Positions 24,113-34,135 of a stretch of DNA of 64,000 nt are shown piece by piece. This DNA is from Paucibacter sediminis (GTDB lineage: Bacteria; Pseudomonadota; Gammaproteobacteria; Burkholderiales; Burkholderiaceae_C). Below the pieces are notes generated by a model. That model searched no databases and was not told the origin of the DNA. It saw only the letters and a list, made by a program, of their open reading frames with translations. The position numbers and the translations under genes are program-made. Location of the stretch: positions 1,840,001 to 1,904,000 of the forward strand of contig NZ_CP116346.1 of the NCBI RefSeq assembly GCF_030254645.1. The letters run 5' to 3'. The stretch's first letter is position 1. Every line of letters starts with the position of its first letter.

Positions 24113-25027
24113 ATGGCGAATGCACTGAATCCCCTGGAAGTCCTGCTGGAGTTGCATATGAGCGGCAGCCTGGCACTCACGGCCAGCCGCATGGGCAAGA
24201 CGCCCTCGGCGGTGTCCAAGCTGATACGTGCCCTGGAAGTGCAGGCCGGTCATGCGCTGGTGGAACACGCCGCGCGACCGCTCAAGCTCACCGAAGCGGG
24301 GCGCGCCTACGCTGAGGCGGCGCGGCTGGTGCGCAACCAGCTGCGGGAGACCGAGGACCGAATCGCCAGCCTGAGCAAGCAACCGGGCGGCAGCCTGCGC
24401 ATCACCAGCTCCATGCTGTTTGGCCACACGGTGCTGGCCGACTACGTGGTGGAGTTCAGGCGTGCCCATCCCCAGCTGCGTGTGGAGGTGGTGTTGAGCG
24501 ACGCCTATGTGGATCTGGCGCGGGACGACCTGGACCTTGCCATCCGCCACGGCCAGCGTGCCAGCGGGGACATGATTGCGCGCGCCATCGGCCGCAACAG
24601 CGTGCGCCTGTGTGGCACGCCGGGCTATTTCAAGCGCCACGGGCGACCGCAGCGACCGGAGGATCTGTTCACGCATGAATGCCTGAACTTTCGCGCCGAC
24701 ACGCTGGACTCGCGCTGGCGCTTTCACAGCGCCGGCGGCGAAAGCGTGTTCGCCACGCCGATGGCGCGGCTGAGCTCCAACAGCGACGACTTTCTGCTCG
24801 CCAGCATGCGCGCCGGTGATGGGCTGCTGCCCTGCTTTGAGTGGGCCGTTGGCAAGGAGCTGCGCGCGGGACGCCTGCAGTCCTGTCTGGACGACTGGCG
24901 CTTCGAAAGCGATGCCTTTGGCGAACCCGAGCTGTGGGCCGTCTATCCGCGCGGCCAGCGCGGCAAGGCCAAGGTCAGGCAGTTCGTCGACGGATTGATC
25001 GAATGGCTGGCTGCGTTGCAGGGATAG
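24113..25027 (+). CDS. LysR-family transcriptional regulator
   Basis: A 304-residue protein. The DNA-binding region is VLLELHMSGSLALTASRMGK followed by TPSAVSKLIRALEVQAGHAL and RPLKLTEAGRAY. The effector domain opens SLRITSSMLFGHTVLADYVV. It is divergent from the TonB receptor operon, with a long inverted repeat (24074-24106) immediately before its start, so it is the likely regulator of that operon and of itself. The ATG at 24113 gives the usual start; an upstream in-frame extension would run through the operator. The second LysR at 16.6-17.5 kb lies inside the same operon, giving two regulators for one gene set. Confidence 0.88.
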   Translation: MANALNPLEVLLELHMSGSLALTASRMGKTPSAVSKLIRALEVQAGHALVEHAARPLKLTEAGRAYAEAARLVRNQLRETEDRIASLSKQPGGSLRITSSMLFGHTVLADYVVEFRRAHPQLRVEVVLSDAYVDLARDDLDLAIRHGQRASGDMIARAIGRNSVRLCGTPGYFKRHGRPQRPEDLFTHECLNFRADTLDSRWRFHSAGGESVFATPMARLSSNSDDFLLASMRAGDGLLPCFEWAVGKELRAGRLQSCLDDWRFESDAFGEPELWAVYPRGQRGKAKVRQFVDGLIEWLAALQG

Positions 25028-25164
25028 GGCGGCGCCGCGGCAGGCCGCGTTGACACTGGCTTGACCTTGCGCAAACCGTCTTGAGCCGTTGGAATAGACC
25101 GACACCACGCCGGCCGCCCCGGTGCTAACTTGCGCGCACTTTGCAATCCTGCTGGAGGTGCCCC

Positions 25165-26535
25165 GTGCCCAAGACCCTGATCGAACCCTTCCGCATCAAG
25201 AGCGTCGAGCCCATCCGCATGACCACGCGCAGCGAGCGCGAGGCGCTGCTGGCTCAAGCCAAGCTGAATGTCTTCAAGCTGCCCGCCGAGGACGTGCTGA
25301 TCGACTGGCTCACCGACTCGGGCACCGGCGCGATGTCCTCGCGCCAATGGGGCGCCATCATGGAGGGCGACGAGAGCTACGCCGGCGCACGCAGCTTCTA
25401 CCGCCTGCAGGCGGTGATCCAGCAGATCACCGGCATGCAGCATTTCGTGCCCACCCACCAGGGCCGCGCCGCCGAGAAGGTGCTGTTCACCGCGGTGTGC
25501 AAGCGCGGCGAGCTGGTGCCCAACAACTGCCACTTCGACACCACCCGCGCCAACCTCGAATACCTGGGCGTGGAGGCGCGCGATCTGGTGATTGCCGAGG
25601 GCCTGCAGCCGGCCCTGATCCATCCCTTCAAGGGCAATATCGACCTGGCGCGCGTCGAGGCGCTGCTCCGGGCCGAGGGCGATCGCATCCCCTTCGGCAT
25701 GATCACGGTGACCAACAACACCGGCGGCGGCCAGCCCGTCTCGATGGCGAATATCCGCGCCTATGCCCAGCTGCTCAAGGCGCATGGCAAGCCCTTCATC
25801 ATGGACGTGTGCCGCTTTGCCGAGAACGCCATGTTCATCAAGATGCGCGAGCCGGGCTATGCCGAGACCTCGATCCGCGACATCGTCAAGGAGATGTTTT
25901 CCTACGCCGATGGCTGCACCATGAGCGCGAAGAAGGACGGCATGGTGAATATCGGCGGCTTCATCGTGCTGCGCGACGAGGCCTGGATGGACGCGGTGCG
26001 CAACGGCCTGATCATGAGCGAGGGCTTCCCCACCTATGGCGGCCTGGCGGGCCGGGATCTGGAGGCGCTGGCCGTGGGCCTGGAGGAGGGCATGCAGGAG
26101 GACTATCTGCGCTACCGCCTGCGTACCGCCGAATACCTGGGCGAGCGCCTGGAGGCGGCCGGCGTGGGCTTCGTCCGGCCGACCGGCGGCCATGCGGTCT
26201 ATATCGATGCGCGCACCGTGCTGCCCGACATGCCGGTCGAGCATTACCCGGCCTGGGCGCTGTGCAATGCGCTCTATCTGGAGGGCGGCATCCGCGGCGT
26301 GGAGATCGGTTCGGTGATGTTCGGCAAGCGCCTGGACGACGGCAGCGAGACCTATCACAGCATGGAGCTGCTGCGCCTGGCCTTCCCGCGCCGCATGTAC
26401 ACGCAATCGCATTTTGACTATGCGGCCGAGGTGATTGCCGAGGTCAAGCAGAAGGCCGCCAGCATCCGCGGCGTGCGCATCGTCAAGCAGCCCAAGTTCC
26501 TGCGCCACTTCACCTGCGAGTGCGAATGGATCTGA
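25165..26535 (+). CDS. tnaA: tryptophanase (PLP-dependent beta-eliminating lyase)
   Basis: A 456-residue protein starting at GTG (25165), chosen for GGAGG nine bases upstream. The PLP lysine is in SAKKD (Lys257). The family contains tryptophanase and tyrosine phenol-lyase. Diagnostic positions favour tryptophanase: FDTTR has Asp125 (tyrosine phenol-lyase has Thr), and VEIGS has Val379/Ile381 where tyrosine phenol-lyase has Met379/Arg381. The product would be indole, pyruvate and ammonia. The rest is intermediate between the two enzymes (LAGRDLEALAVGL is phenol-lyase-like). No TnaC leader or tnaB permease is visible; 110 bases upstream contain no gene. Confidence 0.85.
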   Translation: MPKTLIEPFRIKSVEPIRMTTRSEREALLAQAKLNVFKLPAEDVLIDWLTDSGTGAMSSRQWGAIMEGDESYAGARSFYRLQAVIQQITGMQHFVPTHQGRAAEKVLFTAVCKRGELVPNNCHFDTTRANLEYLGVEARDLVIAEGLQPALIHPFKGNIDLARVEALLRAEGDRIPFGMITVTNNTGGGQPVSMANIRAYAQLLKAHGKPFIMDVCRFAENAMFIKMREPGYAETSIRDIVKEMFSYADGCTMSAKKDGMVNIGGFIVLRDEAWMDAVRNGLIMSEGFPTYGGLAGRDLEALAVGLEEGMQEDYLRYRLRTAEYLGERLEAAGVGFVRPTGGHAVYIDARTVLPDMPVEHYPAWALCNALYLEGGIRGVEIGSVMFGKRLDDGSETYHSMELLRLAFPRRMYTQSHFDYAAEVIAEVKQKAASIRGVRIVKQPKFLRHFTCECEWI

Positions 26536-26545
26536 CCAGCCGTCG

Positions 26546-27508
26546 CTAGACCAGATGGCAGGCCACCTGCCGGCCATCCACCTCGCGCAGCTCGGGTTCC
26601 TCCACCGCGCAGCGCGCCTGCGCGAGCGGGCAGCGCTTGTGGAAGGCGCAGCCGCTGGGCGGGTTCAGCGGGCTCGGCAGTTCACCCTGGATCTTGATGC
26701 GCAGCCGGCGGTCCTGCGCGCGCAGCGCCGGCGTGGCGCTCATCAGCGCCTGCGTGTAGGGGTGCAGCGGGCGCGCGAAGATGCGCGCCTTGTCGCCGTA
26801 CTCGACGGCGCGGCCCAGGTACATCACCAGCAGGTCCTTGGCCACATGCTCGACCACGCTGAGGTTGTGGGAGATGAACACATAGCCGGTGCCGAACTCG
26901 TCCTGCAGATCCATGAAGAGATTGAGGATCTGCGCCTGGATCGAGACGTCCAGCGCCGAGACCGGCTCGTCGGCCACCACCACCCGCGGGTTCAGCATCA
27001 TGGCGCGCGCGATCGCGATGCGCTGGCGCTGGCCGCCCGAGAACATATGCGGGTAGCGGCGCAGGTGCTCGGGCCGCAGCCCGACCTTGTGCACCAGCGC
27101 CTCGACGCGTTCGAGCCGCTCGGCCTGGCTCAGGCGGGTGTTGATGACGAGGGGCTCGGCCAGCGTGGCGGCGATGCTCTTGCGCGGGTTCAGCGAGGCA
27201 AATGGGTTCTGGAACACCATCTGCACGCGCTGGCGCAGGCGTTTAAGCGTGGCCGCGTCGGCGCGCGCCGCGTCCTGGCCCTCGATCAGCAGGGAGCCGC
27301 TGGTGGGCGGCTCGATCAGGGTGAGCTGGCGCGCCAGCGTGGACTTGCCACAGCCCGACTCGCCCACCACCGCCAGGGTCTCGCCGGCCTTCAGGCCGAA
27401 GCTCAAGCCGTTGAGCGCCTTCACCGTGGCCTTGGGCGCGAACCAGCCGCGGCTGACGCGGTAATGGCGCGCCAGGCCCTGGGCTTGCAGCAGCAGCGGC
27501 TCAGACAT
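26546..27508 (-). CDS. dppF: dipeptide/oligopeptide ABC transporter ATP-binding protein
   Basis: A 320-residue ATPase with Walker [13 protein letters not shown]-loop [10 protein letters not shown], signature [13 protein letters not shown], Walker [13 protein letters not shown] and H-loop FISHNLS. The C-terminal [12 protein letters not shown] segment with its Cys residues is typical of DppF/OppF and may hold an iron-sulfur cluster. The start at 27508 overlaps dppD by eight bases. It is last in the operon murK-like kinase, amiD, dppB, dppC, dppD, dppF, and is convergent with tnaA. Confidence 0.92.
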   Translation of the reverse strand: MSEPLLLQAQGLARHYRVSRGWFAPKATVKALNGLSFGLKAGETLAVVGESGCGKSTLARQLTLIEPPTSGSLLIEGQDAARADAATLKRLRQRVQMVFQNPFASLNPRKSIAATLAEPLVINTRLSQAERLERVEALVHKVGLRPEHLRRYPHMFSGGQRQRIAIARAMMLNPRVVVADEPVSALDVSIQAQILNLFMDLQDEFGTGYVFISHNLSVVEHVAKDLLVMYLGRAVEYGDKARIFARPLHPYTQALMSATPALRAQDRRLRIKIQGELPSPLNPPSGCAFHKRCPLAQARCAVEEPELREVDGRQVACHLV

Positions 27509-28460
27509 GGGCGTGCTCCCTGGCGGCGCCGACCGGATGGATGCAGCGCACGCCGTCGACCAGGGCGGGCCTGGCGGCCTCGCAGGCGGGCGTGACATAG
27601 CGGCAGCGCGGCGCCAGCAGGCAGCCGCGCGGGCGGTCGTGCGCGCCCGGCACGATGCCGGGCAGGGCGCTGAGGCGGCGCTGGCCCGCGCTGTGCTCGG
27701 GGATCGCGGCCAGCAGGGCCTCGGTATAGGGGTGGCGCGGCGCGTCGAAGAGGGCGGGCACCGGCCCGGTCTCGACCACCTGGCCGGCGTACATCACCGC
27801 CACGCGCTGCGCCATCTCGGCCACCACCGCGAGGTCGTGCGTGATCATCACCAGCGCCATGCCCTGCTCGCGCTGCAGCTTCAGCAGCAGATCCATGATC
27901 TGGGCCTGAATGGTGACGTCCAGCGCGGTGGTGGGTTCGTCGGCGATCAACAGCTTGGGGCCGCAGGCGATCGCCATCGCGATCATGACGCGCTGGTTCA
28001 TGCCGCCCGAGAGTTCGTGCGGATAGGCCTTCAATCGGCTGCGCGCGGCCGGGATCTCCACCTGCTCCAGCAGCTCGAGCGCACGCGCGCGCGCCGCGCC
28101 GCCGCGCAGGCCGAGGTGCGCCTTCAGCACCTCCTCGATCTGGTAACCCACCGTGTAGCTGGGATTCAGGCTGCTGAGGGCGTCCTGGAAGATCATCGCC
28201 ATGTCGCGGCCGACGATGGCGCGGCGCTGGGCCGCGCTGATGCCCTGCAGCGAGCGGCCCTGGAACTCCAGCGCGCCGGCGCTGACGCGGCCCGGTGCGC
28301 CGATCAGGCCCATCAGCGCCATCATGCTGACCGATTTGCCCGAGCCCGATTCGCCCACGATGCCCAGCACCTCGCCGGGCGCGAGCGTGAAGTCCACGCC
28401 ATCCACCGCGGCAAAGCTGCCGAACTCGACCCGCAGGTCTTCTATGCGTAACAGCGACAT
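27501..28460 (-). CDS. dppD: dipeptide/oligopeptide ABC transporter ATP-binding protein
   Basis: A 319-residue ATPase. Walker A is [11 protein letters not shown], signature [13 protein letters not shown], Walker [14 protein letters not shown] and H-loop MITHDLAVV. The C-terminal [14 protein letters not shown] segment has the Cys pattern of the DppD family. The ATG overlaps the stop of dppC by one base (TGATG) and its 3' end overlaps dppF by eight bases. It forms the ATPase heterodimer of the peptide importer with the dppF product. Confidence 0.92.
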   Translation of the reverse strand: MSLLRIEDLRVEFGSFAAVDGVDFTLAPGEVLGIVGESGSGKSVSMMALMGLIGAPGRVSAGALEFQGRSLQGISAAQRRAIVGRDMAMIFQDALSSLNPSYTVGYQIEEVLKAHLGLRGGAARARALELLEQVEIPAARSRLKAYPHELSGGMNQRVMIAMAIACGPKLLIADEPTTALDVTIQAQIMDLLLKLQREQGMALVMITHDLAVVAEMAQRVAVMYAGQVVETGPVPALFDAPRHPYTEALLAAIPEHSAGQRRLSALPGIVPGAHDRPRGCLLAPRCRYVTPACEAARPALVDGVRCIHPVGAAREHAHV

Positions 28461-29353
28461 CAGCCGGCTCGTTTCAGTTTGGGGTCCAGCGCATCGCGCA
28501 GGCCGTCGCCCATCAGGTTGATGGCCAGCACCGAGACCAGGATGGTCAGGCCCGGCAGGGTCACGACCCAGGGGGCGCGCTCGATGTAGTCGCGCGCGGC
28601 CGAGAGCATGCTGCCCCATTCGGGCGTGGGCGCCTGCACGCCCAGGCCCAGAAAGCCCAGGCCGGCGGTCTCCAGGATGGCGGCCGAGAAGCTCAGCGTG
28701 GCGTTGACGATCAGCGGCGCCATGCAGTTGGGCAGCACCGCCGAGAACATCAGGCGCAGCGTGCCGGCGCCGGCCACGCGGCTGGCGGTGACGTACTCCT
28801 TGCCGATCTCGGCCAGCGCGGCTGCGCGCGTCAGGCGCGTGTAGCCGGGCAGCGCGCCGATCGCGATCGCGATCACCGTGTTGACAAGACCTGGCCCCAG
28901 CACGGTGATGACGCAGATCGCCAGCAGCAGCCCCGGCAGGGCCAGCATGATGTCCATCACCCGCATGATGGCCGGCGACACGGCGCGCTGGTAGAACGCC
29001 GCCGTGAGGCCCAGCAGCACGCCGGGCAGCATGGACATCAGCACCGAGGCCAGGCCGATCCCTAGCGAGACGCGGCCGCCATGCAGCAGGCGCGAGAGCA
29101 GGTCGCGGCCCAGCTCGTCGGTGCCGAGCAGGAAGCGCCAGCTGCCGCCCTCTGCCCATACCGGCGGCGTGAGCATGTGCTCGCGGTATTGCTCGATCGG
29201 GCTGTGCGGCGCGATCCAGGGCGAGAGCAGGGCGCTGGCGGCGATCAGCAGGAACACGGCCAGCGCCAGCAGCGCACCGCGGTTGGCGGCAAAGCCGCCC
29301 CAGAACTCGGCCAGCGGCGAAGGGTAGGCCGGCGCTTCGATCACTTGGCTCAT
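28460..29353 (-). CDS. dppC: dipeptide/oligopeptide ABC transporter permease
   Basis: A 297-residue membrane protein. An N-terminal helix (about 28-48, [20 protein letters not shown]) is followed by the [19 protein letters not shown] segment characteristic of DppC, then five further helices. The EAA-loop is in [20 protein letters not shown]. It ends [14 protein letters not shown], the standard C-terminus. The start overlaps the dppB stop by four bases (ATGA). Confidence 0.92.
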   Translation of the reverse strand: MSQVIEAPAYPSPLAEFWGGFAANRGALLALAVFLLIAASALLSPWIAPHSPIEQYREHMLTPPVWAEGGSWRFLLGTDELGRDLLSRLLHGGRVSLGIGLASVLMSMLPGVLLGLTAAFYQRAVSPAIMRVMDIMLALPGLLLAICVITVLGPGLVNTVIAIAIGALPGYTRLTRAAALAEIGKEYVTASRVAGAGTLRLMFSAVLPNCMAPLIVNATLSFSAAILETAGLGFLGLGVQAPTPEWGSMLSAARDYIERAPWVVTLPGLTILVSVLAINLMGDGLRDALDPKLKRAG

Positions 29354-30360
29354 GACTTGGAACGGATGCGCGGGTTCACCACGCCGTAGAGAACATCCAC
29401 CAGCAGGTTGACGGCGATGAAGGTGCAGGCCGAGATCAGGATGCCGGCCTGCACCACCGGGTAGTCGCGCCGGCCGATCGAGTCGATCAGCCATTTGCCG
29501 ATGCCCGGCCAGGAGAAGATGGTTTCGGTCAGCACCGCGCCGGCCAGCAGGCTGCCGGTCTGCATGCCCACCACGGTGAGCACCGGGATCAGCGCATTGC
29601 GCAGCGCGTGCACCAGCACGATGCGGGCGGGCTTCAGCCCCTTGGCCTGGGCGGTGCGGATGTAGTCCTCGCGCAGCACCTCCAGCATGCTGGAGCGCGT
29701 CATGCGCGCCACCACCGCCATGGTGGAGGTGCCCAGCACCAGGGCCGGCAGCAGCAGGTGCAGGCAGGCCGATTTGAAGGCGCCGGCCTCGCCGCTGAGC
29801 CAGGCGTCCACCAGCATGAAGCCGCTCACGCGGGCGACGTCGTACTCGATGCTGATGCGGCCCGAGACCGGCGTCCAGCCCAGGCCCACCGAGAAATACA
29901 TGATGAGGATCAGCCCCCACCAGAACACCGGCATCGAATAGCCCACCGTGGCCACGCCCATCACGCCCTGGTCCAGCAGCGAGCCGCGCCGCAGGCTGGC
30001 CGCCATGCCCAGCAGCAGGCCCAGGCTGAGCGCCAGCAGCAGGGCGGTCAGCGCCAGCTCCACGGTGGCGGGGAACAGCGCCGCGAACTCGGCAGAGACC
30101 GGCGCACGGCTCACCAGCGACTGGCCCAGATCGCCGTGCAGCAGCTTGCCCACATAGTCGAGGTATTGCACGTGCAGGGGCTGGTCCAGCCCCATGCGGC
30201 GCACCAGCTCGGCATGCGCCTCGGGGTCGAGCCGGCGCTCGCCCATCATCACCTCGATCGGGTCGCCCGGCACCAGCCGTATCAGGCCGAAGGCGACGAT
30301 GGTGATGCCCAGCAGGGTGGGCAGCAGGGTGGCGAGCTTGTGCAGCAGGAACTTGAACAT
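29350..30360 (-). CDS. dppB: dipeptide/oligopeptide ABC transporter permease
   Basis: A 336-residue membrane protein starting [29 protein letters not shown], the DppB amino terminus, then [12 protein letters not shown]. Six helices are evident, with the EAA loop [23 protein letters not shown] before the fifth. It ends [12 protein letters not shown]. The ATG shares one base with the amiD stop, so it is translationally coupled to that gene. Confidence 0.93.
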   Translation of the reverse strand: MFKFLLHKLATLLPTLLGITIVAFGLIRLVPGDPIEVMMGERRLDPEAHAELVRRMGLDQPLHVQYLDYVGKLLHGDLGQSLVSRAPVSAEFAALFPATVELALTALLLALSLGLLLGMAASLRRGSLLDQGVMGVATVGYSMPVFWWGLILIMYFSVGLGWTPVSGRISIEYDVARVSGFMLVDAWLSGEAGAFKSACLHLLLPALVLGTSTMAVVARMTRSSMLEVLREDYIRTAQAKGLKPARIVLVHALRNALIPVLTVVGMQTGSLLAGAVLTETIFSWPGIGKWLIDSIGRRDYPVVQAGILISACTFIAVNLLVDVLYGVVNPRIRSKS

Positions 30361-31214
30361 CACCAGCGTGAGGTGTAGGGCTTCTGGGCGGCGGGGCCGC
30401 GGGGGTCAGTGCTTGATAACTTCATGCCTTCCGGCAGGTTCACCACCTCCAGCAGGGCCGCGGTTTCGGCGTCGGGCTCGCCATCGTACTTGGCGGGGCG
30501 GTATTTCATCTGGAAGGCGGCGATCACATTGCGCGTCATGGCGTCGAGCTCGCCATGGCGCGGCACGCCGAAGCCGTGGCGCGCCAGCTGGTCCTGGAAC
30601 CAGGCCACGTCCGGCAGCGCGGCCTGGTAGCCGGGCAGCCTGGCGGCCACCAGCTCGGCATCGGGCCAGGCGATCAGGCCGGCGTCGGCGAACTGCTTCC
30701 AGGGAAACATCGGGCCGGGGTCCTGCTTGGTCTGGGGCTGGATATCGCTGTGGCCAAGGATGCGCTCGGGGCGGATCTGGTGGCGCAGCACGATGTCCTT
30801 GCTGAGCGCCAGCACCGCGTCGATCTGCTTCTGCGAGAAGGGCACATAGCTGACCGTGCCGTCCGCCGCCACCTGGCGGCCCGGGTTGACGATCTCGATG
30901 CCGATCGAGCTGGGGTTGAGATTGGCATGGCCGCGCCAGTAGCTGGGGCCGGCATGCCAGGCGCGCTGGCTTTCCTCCACCAGGCGGTAGGTGACGACCG
31001 GATCGTCGCGCACCAGGTAATGGCTGGAGACCTTGCCGCCGGTGGTGAGGGTCTTGAGCGCGCTCTCGAAATTGCCCACCGTGTAGTGCAGCACCAGGAA
31101 GAGCACGCGGCTGTCCTGGTTCTCCGAGCGGTAGCTGGTATCGATGCGTGGGCCGCTGGCGCAGGCACTCAGCAGCAGGGCGGTGAGGGCGCAGGTGGTG
31201 AGTCGCAGGTTCAT
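30360..31214 (-). CDS. amiD: N-acetylmuramoyl-L-alanine amidase, AmiD-like lipoprotein
   Basis: A 284-residue protein with a lipobox LSAC (Cys about 18). The amidase_2 domain contains LVLHYTVGNFESALKTL (first zinc His), IGIEIVNPG with the acidic residue, and ILGHSDIQPQTKQDPG with the second His and last Asp/His ligand region. A C-terminal peptidoglycan-binding-like helical domain (about 195-262) follows, as in AmiD of E. coli, which cleaves anhydro- and MurNAc-peptides from the periplasmic side of the outer membrane. Coupled by overlap to the kinase gene (four bases) upstream and dppB downstream: peptides released here would be imported by the transporter. Confidence 0.9.
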   Translation of the reverse strand: MNLRLTTCALTALLLSACASGPRIDTSYRSENQDSRVLFLVLHYTVGNFESALKTLTTGGKVSSHYLVRDDPVVTYRLVEESQRAWHAGPSYWRGHANLNPSSIGIEIVNPGRQVAADGTVSYVPFSQKQIDAVLALSKDIVLRHQIRPERILGHSDIQPQTKQDPGPMFPWKQFADAGLIAWPDAELVAARLPGYQAALPDVAWFQDQLARHGFGVPRHGELDAMTRNVIAAFQMKYRPAKYDGEPDAETAALLEVVNLPEGMKLSSTDPRGPAAQKPYTSRW

Positions 31215-32170
31215 GGGGTCAGGTCTTGAGCGTCAAGCAGCGCGAGGCGGGCGGCGGTGTGATGGGCTTGCAGCTGCTGCACGCGCAACTCTAGGTCAGC
31301 CGGCAGGGCCTCGCGCAGGCCGGCGGCAATCGATTCGTGCAGCAGCAGGGCGCGGCCGGCGGCCACCACCGGGCGCGGGCCATGGCGGCGCAGCAGGGCC
31401 AGGGCCAGGCGCGCCAGTTCGTGGCCGGCGCGGCGCAGCAGCGCGCGCGCCCGTGCGTCGTGCTCAGCGGCGGCGGCCACGGCCAGCGCCAGGCGGCCCA
31501 CCGCACCGCGGTCGGCGCCGTAGACGAAGGCGCGCGTGCTGGCCCAGTCGCTGCCACCGATGGCGGCATACAGCGCCTGCGCCAGCGGCCAGCCCTGGGT
31601 GCTGCCGGGCTGCTCGTCCTCCTGGCGCCAGATCGCGGCCAGGGCCTCGCGGGCGATCCAGTAGCCGCCGCCCTCGTCGCCGAGGATGGGGCCGCGGCCG
31701 CCGGCGCGCTCGAAGCGGCCTTGCTGGTCGATGAAGGCGGCGATGGCGCCGGTGCCGGCATAGACCAGATAGCCCTCGCCGGGGGCGGCAAAGGCGCTGC
31801 GATAGGCGATCTCCATATCGCTGCCGCAGTGCATCTGGCGCGGCGCCAGGCCCAGCGCCTGCGCGAGCAGGTCCTTGAGCTGCTGGGCCACCGGCCCCTG
31901 CGGTTCGGCCAGGCCGGTGATGCCGGCCACCAGGCGTCTGGGGCGGCCATGCAGCAGCACCGCGGCGGCCAGCTGGTGCAGGGTCTGGGTCAGCGTCATG
32001 CGGCCGGCGGCCTGCGCCAGCTGGGTGGCGCTGATGCCGGCCACCTGGCCCTCGGCCAGCAGCGCACCGTCGGGCCCGGCCAGGGCCCAGCGCGTGTGCG
32101 TGCCACCGGCGTCCAGGCCGAGGCCAAGGTCGCTGGGGGCGGGCGGTGAGCTGGGGGCGGCGCTGAGCAT
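31211..32170 (-). CDS. murK: BadF/BadG-type ATPase: N-acetylglucosamine/N-acetylmuramate kinase
   Basis: A 319-residue actin-fold kinase. The phosphate-1 loop is GLDAGGTHTRWAL (about 16-28), with GITGLAEP, the phosphate-2 region LVYAGTGAIAAF, GDEGGGYWIA and a late VVAAGRALLL. This family includes GlcNAc kinase and the Clostridium MurK enzyme that phosphorylates both MurNAc and GlcNAc. It opens an operon with a MurNAc-L-Ala amidase and a peptide importer, and murQ lies 12 kb away, so MurNAc kinase activity is the favoured reading. The exact sugar is inference. Start at 32170 is chosen as the first ATG before the fold; a longer frame exists upstream. Confidence 0.8.
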   Translation of the reverse strand: MLSAAPSSPPAPSDLGLGLDAGGTHTRWALAGPDGALLAEGQVAGISATQLAQAAGRMTLTQTLHQLAAAVLLHGRPRRLVAGITGLAEPQGPVAQQLKDLLAQALGLAPRQMHCGSDMEIAYRSAFAAPGEGYLVYAGTGAIAAFIDQQGRFERAGGRGPILGDEGGGYWIAREALAAIWRQEDEQPGSTQGWPLAQALYAAIGGSDWASTRAFVYGADRGAVGRLALAVAAAAEHDARARALLRRAGHELARLALALLRRHGPRPVVAAGRALLLHESIAAGLREALPADLELRVQQLQAHHTAARLALLDAQDLTP

Positions 32171-32360
32171 GGGCAGGCCGAGCTTACGTGGCCGCGCGCC
32201 CGGGTGACCAATGTCAATGGCGCTGCCGGGCATAACCTCGGCGCATGTTCGGGATCTCCCGGGATGTCCCGCACGCAGGGGGCAGGCGGCGCGCGGTTCA
32301 GTTTCGGTTCATCTTGCGCGCCCATGCTGGCGCCGCTGTTGCCTACAGGAGTGCCGCACC

Positions 32361-33440
32361 ATGATGAAGCCATGTCCGTCCCTGCGTCCCCTGGTCCTGA
32401 GCCTGGGTTTGTTGAGCCCCTTGTGGGCGGCTGCCAGCGTGTTCGGCACGCTGGGTAATTTCGACGTCGTGAACGACACCGGTCAGACCGCCCATGGCTT
32501 CGAGATCGAGCTCGAAGGCCTGCATCTGGGTGACATCACCGACACCTTTGGCGGCGCCGGGCGCGGCTTCCCCACCACGGTGGAGCGCTATGGGGCCCCC
32601 GAAGTCACCGAGTACAACGTCGGCGGCGTGTTCGGCGTGCGCGTCACCTACAAGGCCAGCTTTGCCGCCGGCGTGTGGAACGTGGGCACGCCCAGCGGCG
32701 TGTTCAGCACCCCGGGCGAGAGCTGCTGGACCGGTGGCGGCATCGGCTATGGCCCCAGCACGCCCTGCGACCACTTCGGCGTCGGCACGGTGGGCAACGC
32801 CAGCCAGACGCGCTACAGCTGGCTGGTGGAAAGCAGCCCCGGCTCGGGCGCGCTGAGCCCGGTGACGGCGGCGCTGCCGGCGCCCGCCTGGCAGGTCATT
32901 CCCTCGCCCGTGCCGGCCCAGCCGCCGGTGGTGGTGGCGCGCATCCAGGCGCCGGCGCCGCCGGAAACGCCCGAGCCGCAGTTCGGCGAGCCGGTCTGGG
33001 TCAAGGTCTACACCACCGAGTTCGAGGACAAGATCAGCCTCGAGGAGCTGATGGGCGGCGACCCCAAGATCAAGCTGGCCAAGAGCGAGACCGAGATCGA
33101 ATGGCAGTTGCTGCAGACCGACCCCGGCAACCCGAACGCGGGCCAGCTGGAGAACGGCGGCCTGGCGGCGGTGGGCGATAAGTCCGAGTCGGTGGTGCGG
33201 CGCTACGAGTTCTACCACTACATCGGCGCCTTCGACTCCGAGAACCACGAGGCCAAGCCGCTGCTGGGCGACTCCAATGCCGACCCCAGCGAGGTGGGTG
33301 AATTCATCGGCGCGCAGAACGTCGCCATCAATCTGAACGGCAATATCGCCGCGGTGCCCGAGCCCTCCACCTGGCTGATGCTGGGTCTGGGCATGGCAGG
33401 CCTGGTCTGGCGCCGCCGCGACTTGATTCAACGCAACTGA
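32361..33440 (+). CDS. PEP-CTERM sorting domain protein
   Basis: A 359-residue secreted protein with a signal peptide (MMKPCPSLRPLVLSLGLLSPLWAAA) and, at the C-terminus, the exosortase sorting signal VPEPSTWLMLGLGMAGLVW followed by RRR. The mature part begins SVFGTLGNFDVVNDTGQTAHG. A Pro-rich linker (about 175-215) separates two beta-rich regions; a Cys pair is present near residues 137 and 147. AGGAG stands 9 bases before the ATG. The body is of unknown function. No exosortase gene is visible in the window. Confidence 0.88.
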   Translation: MMKPCPSLRPLVLSLGLLSPLWAAASVFGTLGNFDVVNDTGQTAHGFEIELEGLHLGDITDTFGGAGRGFPTTVERYGAPEVTEYNVGGVFGVRVTYKASFAAGVWNVGTPSGVFSTPGESCWTGGGIGYGPSTPCDHFGVGTVGNASQTRYSWLVESSPGSGALSPVTAALPAPAWQVIPSPVPAQPPVVVARIQAPAPPETPEPQFGEPVWVKVYTTEFEDKISLEELMGGDPKIKLAKSETEIEWQLLQTDPGNPNAGQLENGGLAAVGDKSESVVRRYEFYHYIGAFDSENHEAKPLLGDSNADPSEVGEFIGAQNVAINLNGNIAAVPEPSTWLMLGLGMAGLVWRRRDLIQRN

Positions 33441-33490
33441 GCGCGCACGCTGCCTGCTGCGCGCCGGCTGCCCGGCGCGATGATGAGCGC

Positions 33491-34124
<634 letters not shown>

Positions 34125-34135
<11 letters not shown>

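Noticed and set aside
21298-24315. A 1005-codon plus-strand frame opposite the second TonB receptor
   Set aside because: Same reason: antisense to a well-supported receptor gene and of biased composition.
25049-25054. TTGACA upstream of tryptophanase as a -35 box
   Set aside because: No acceptable -10 sequence at 16 to 18 bases; not enough to call a promoter.
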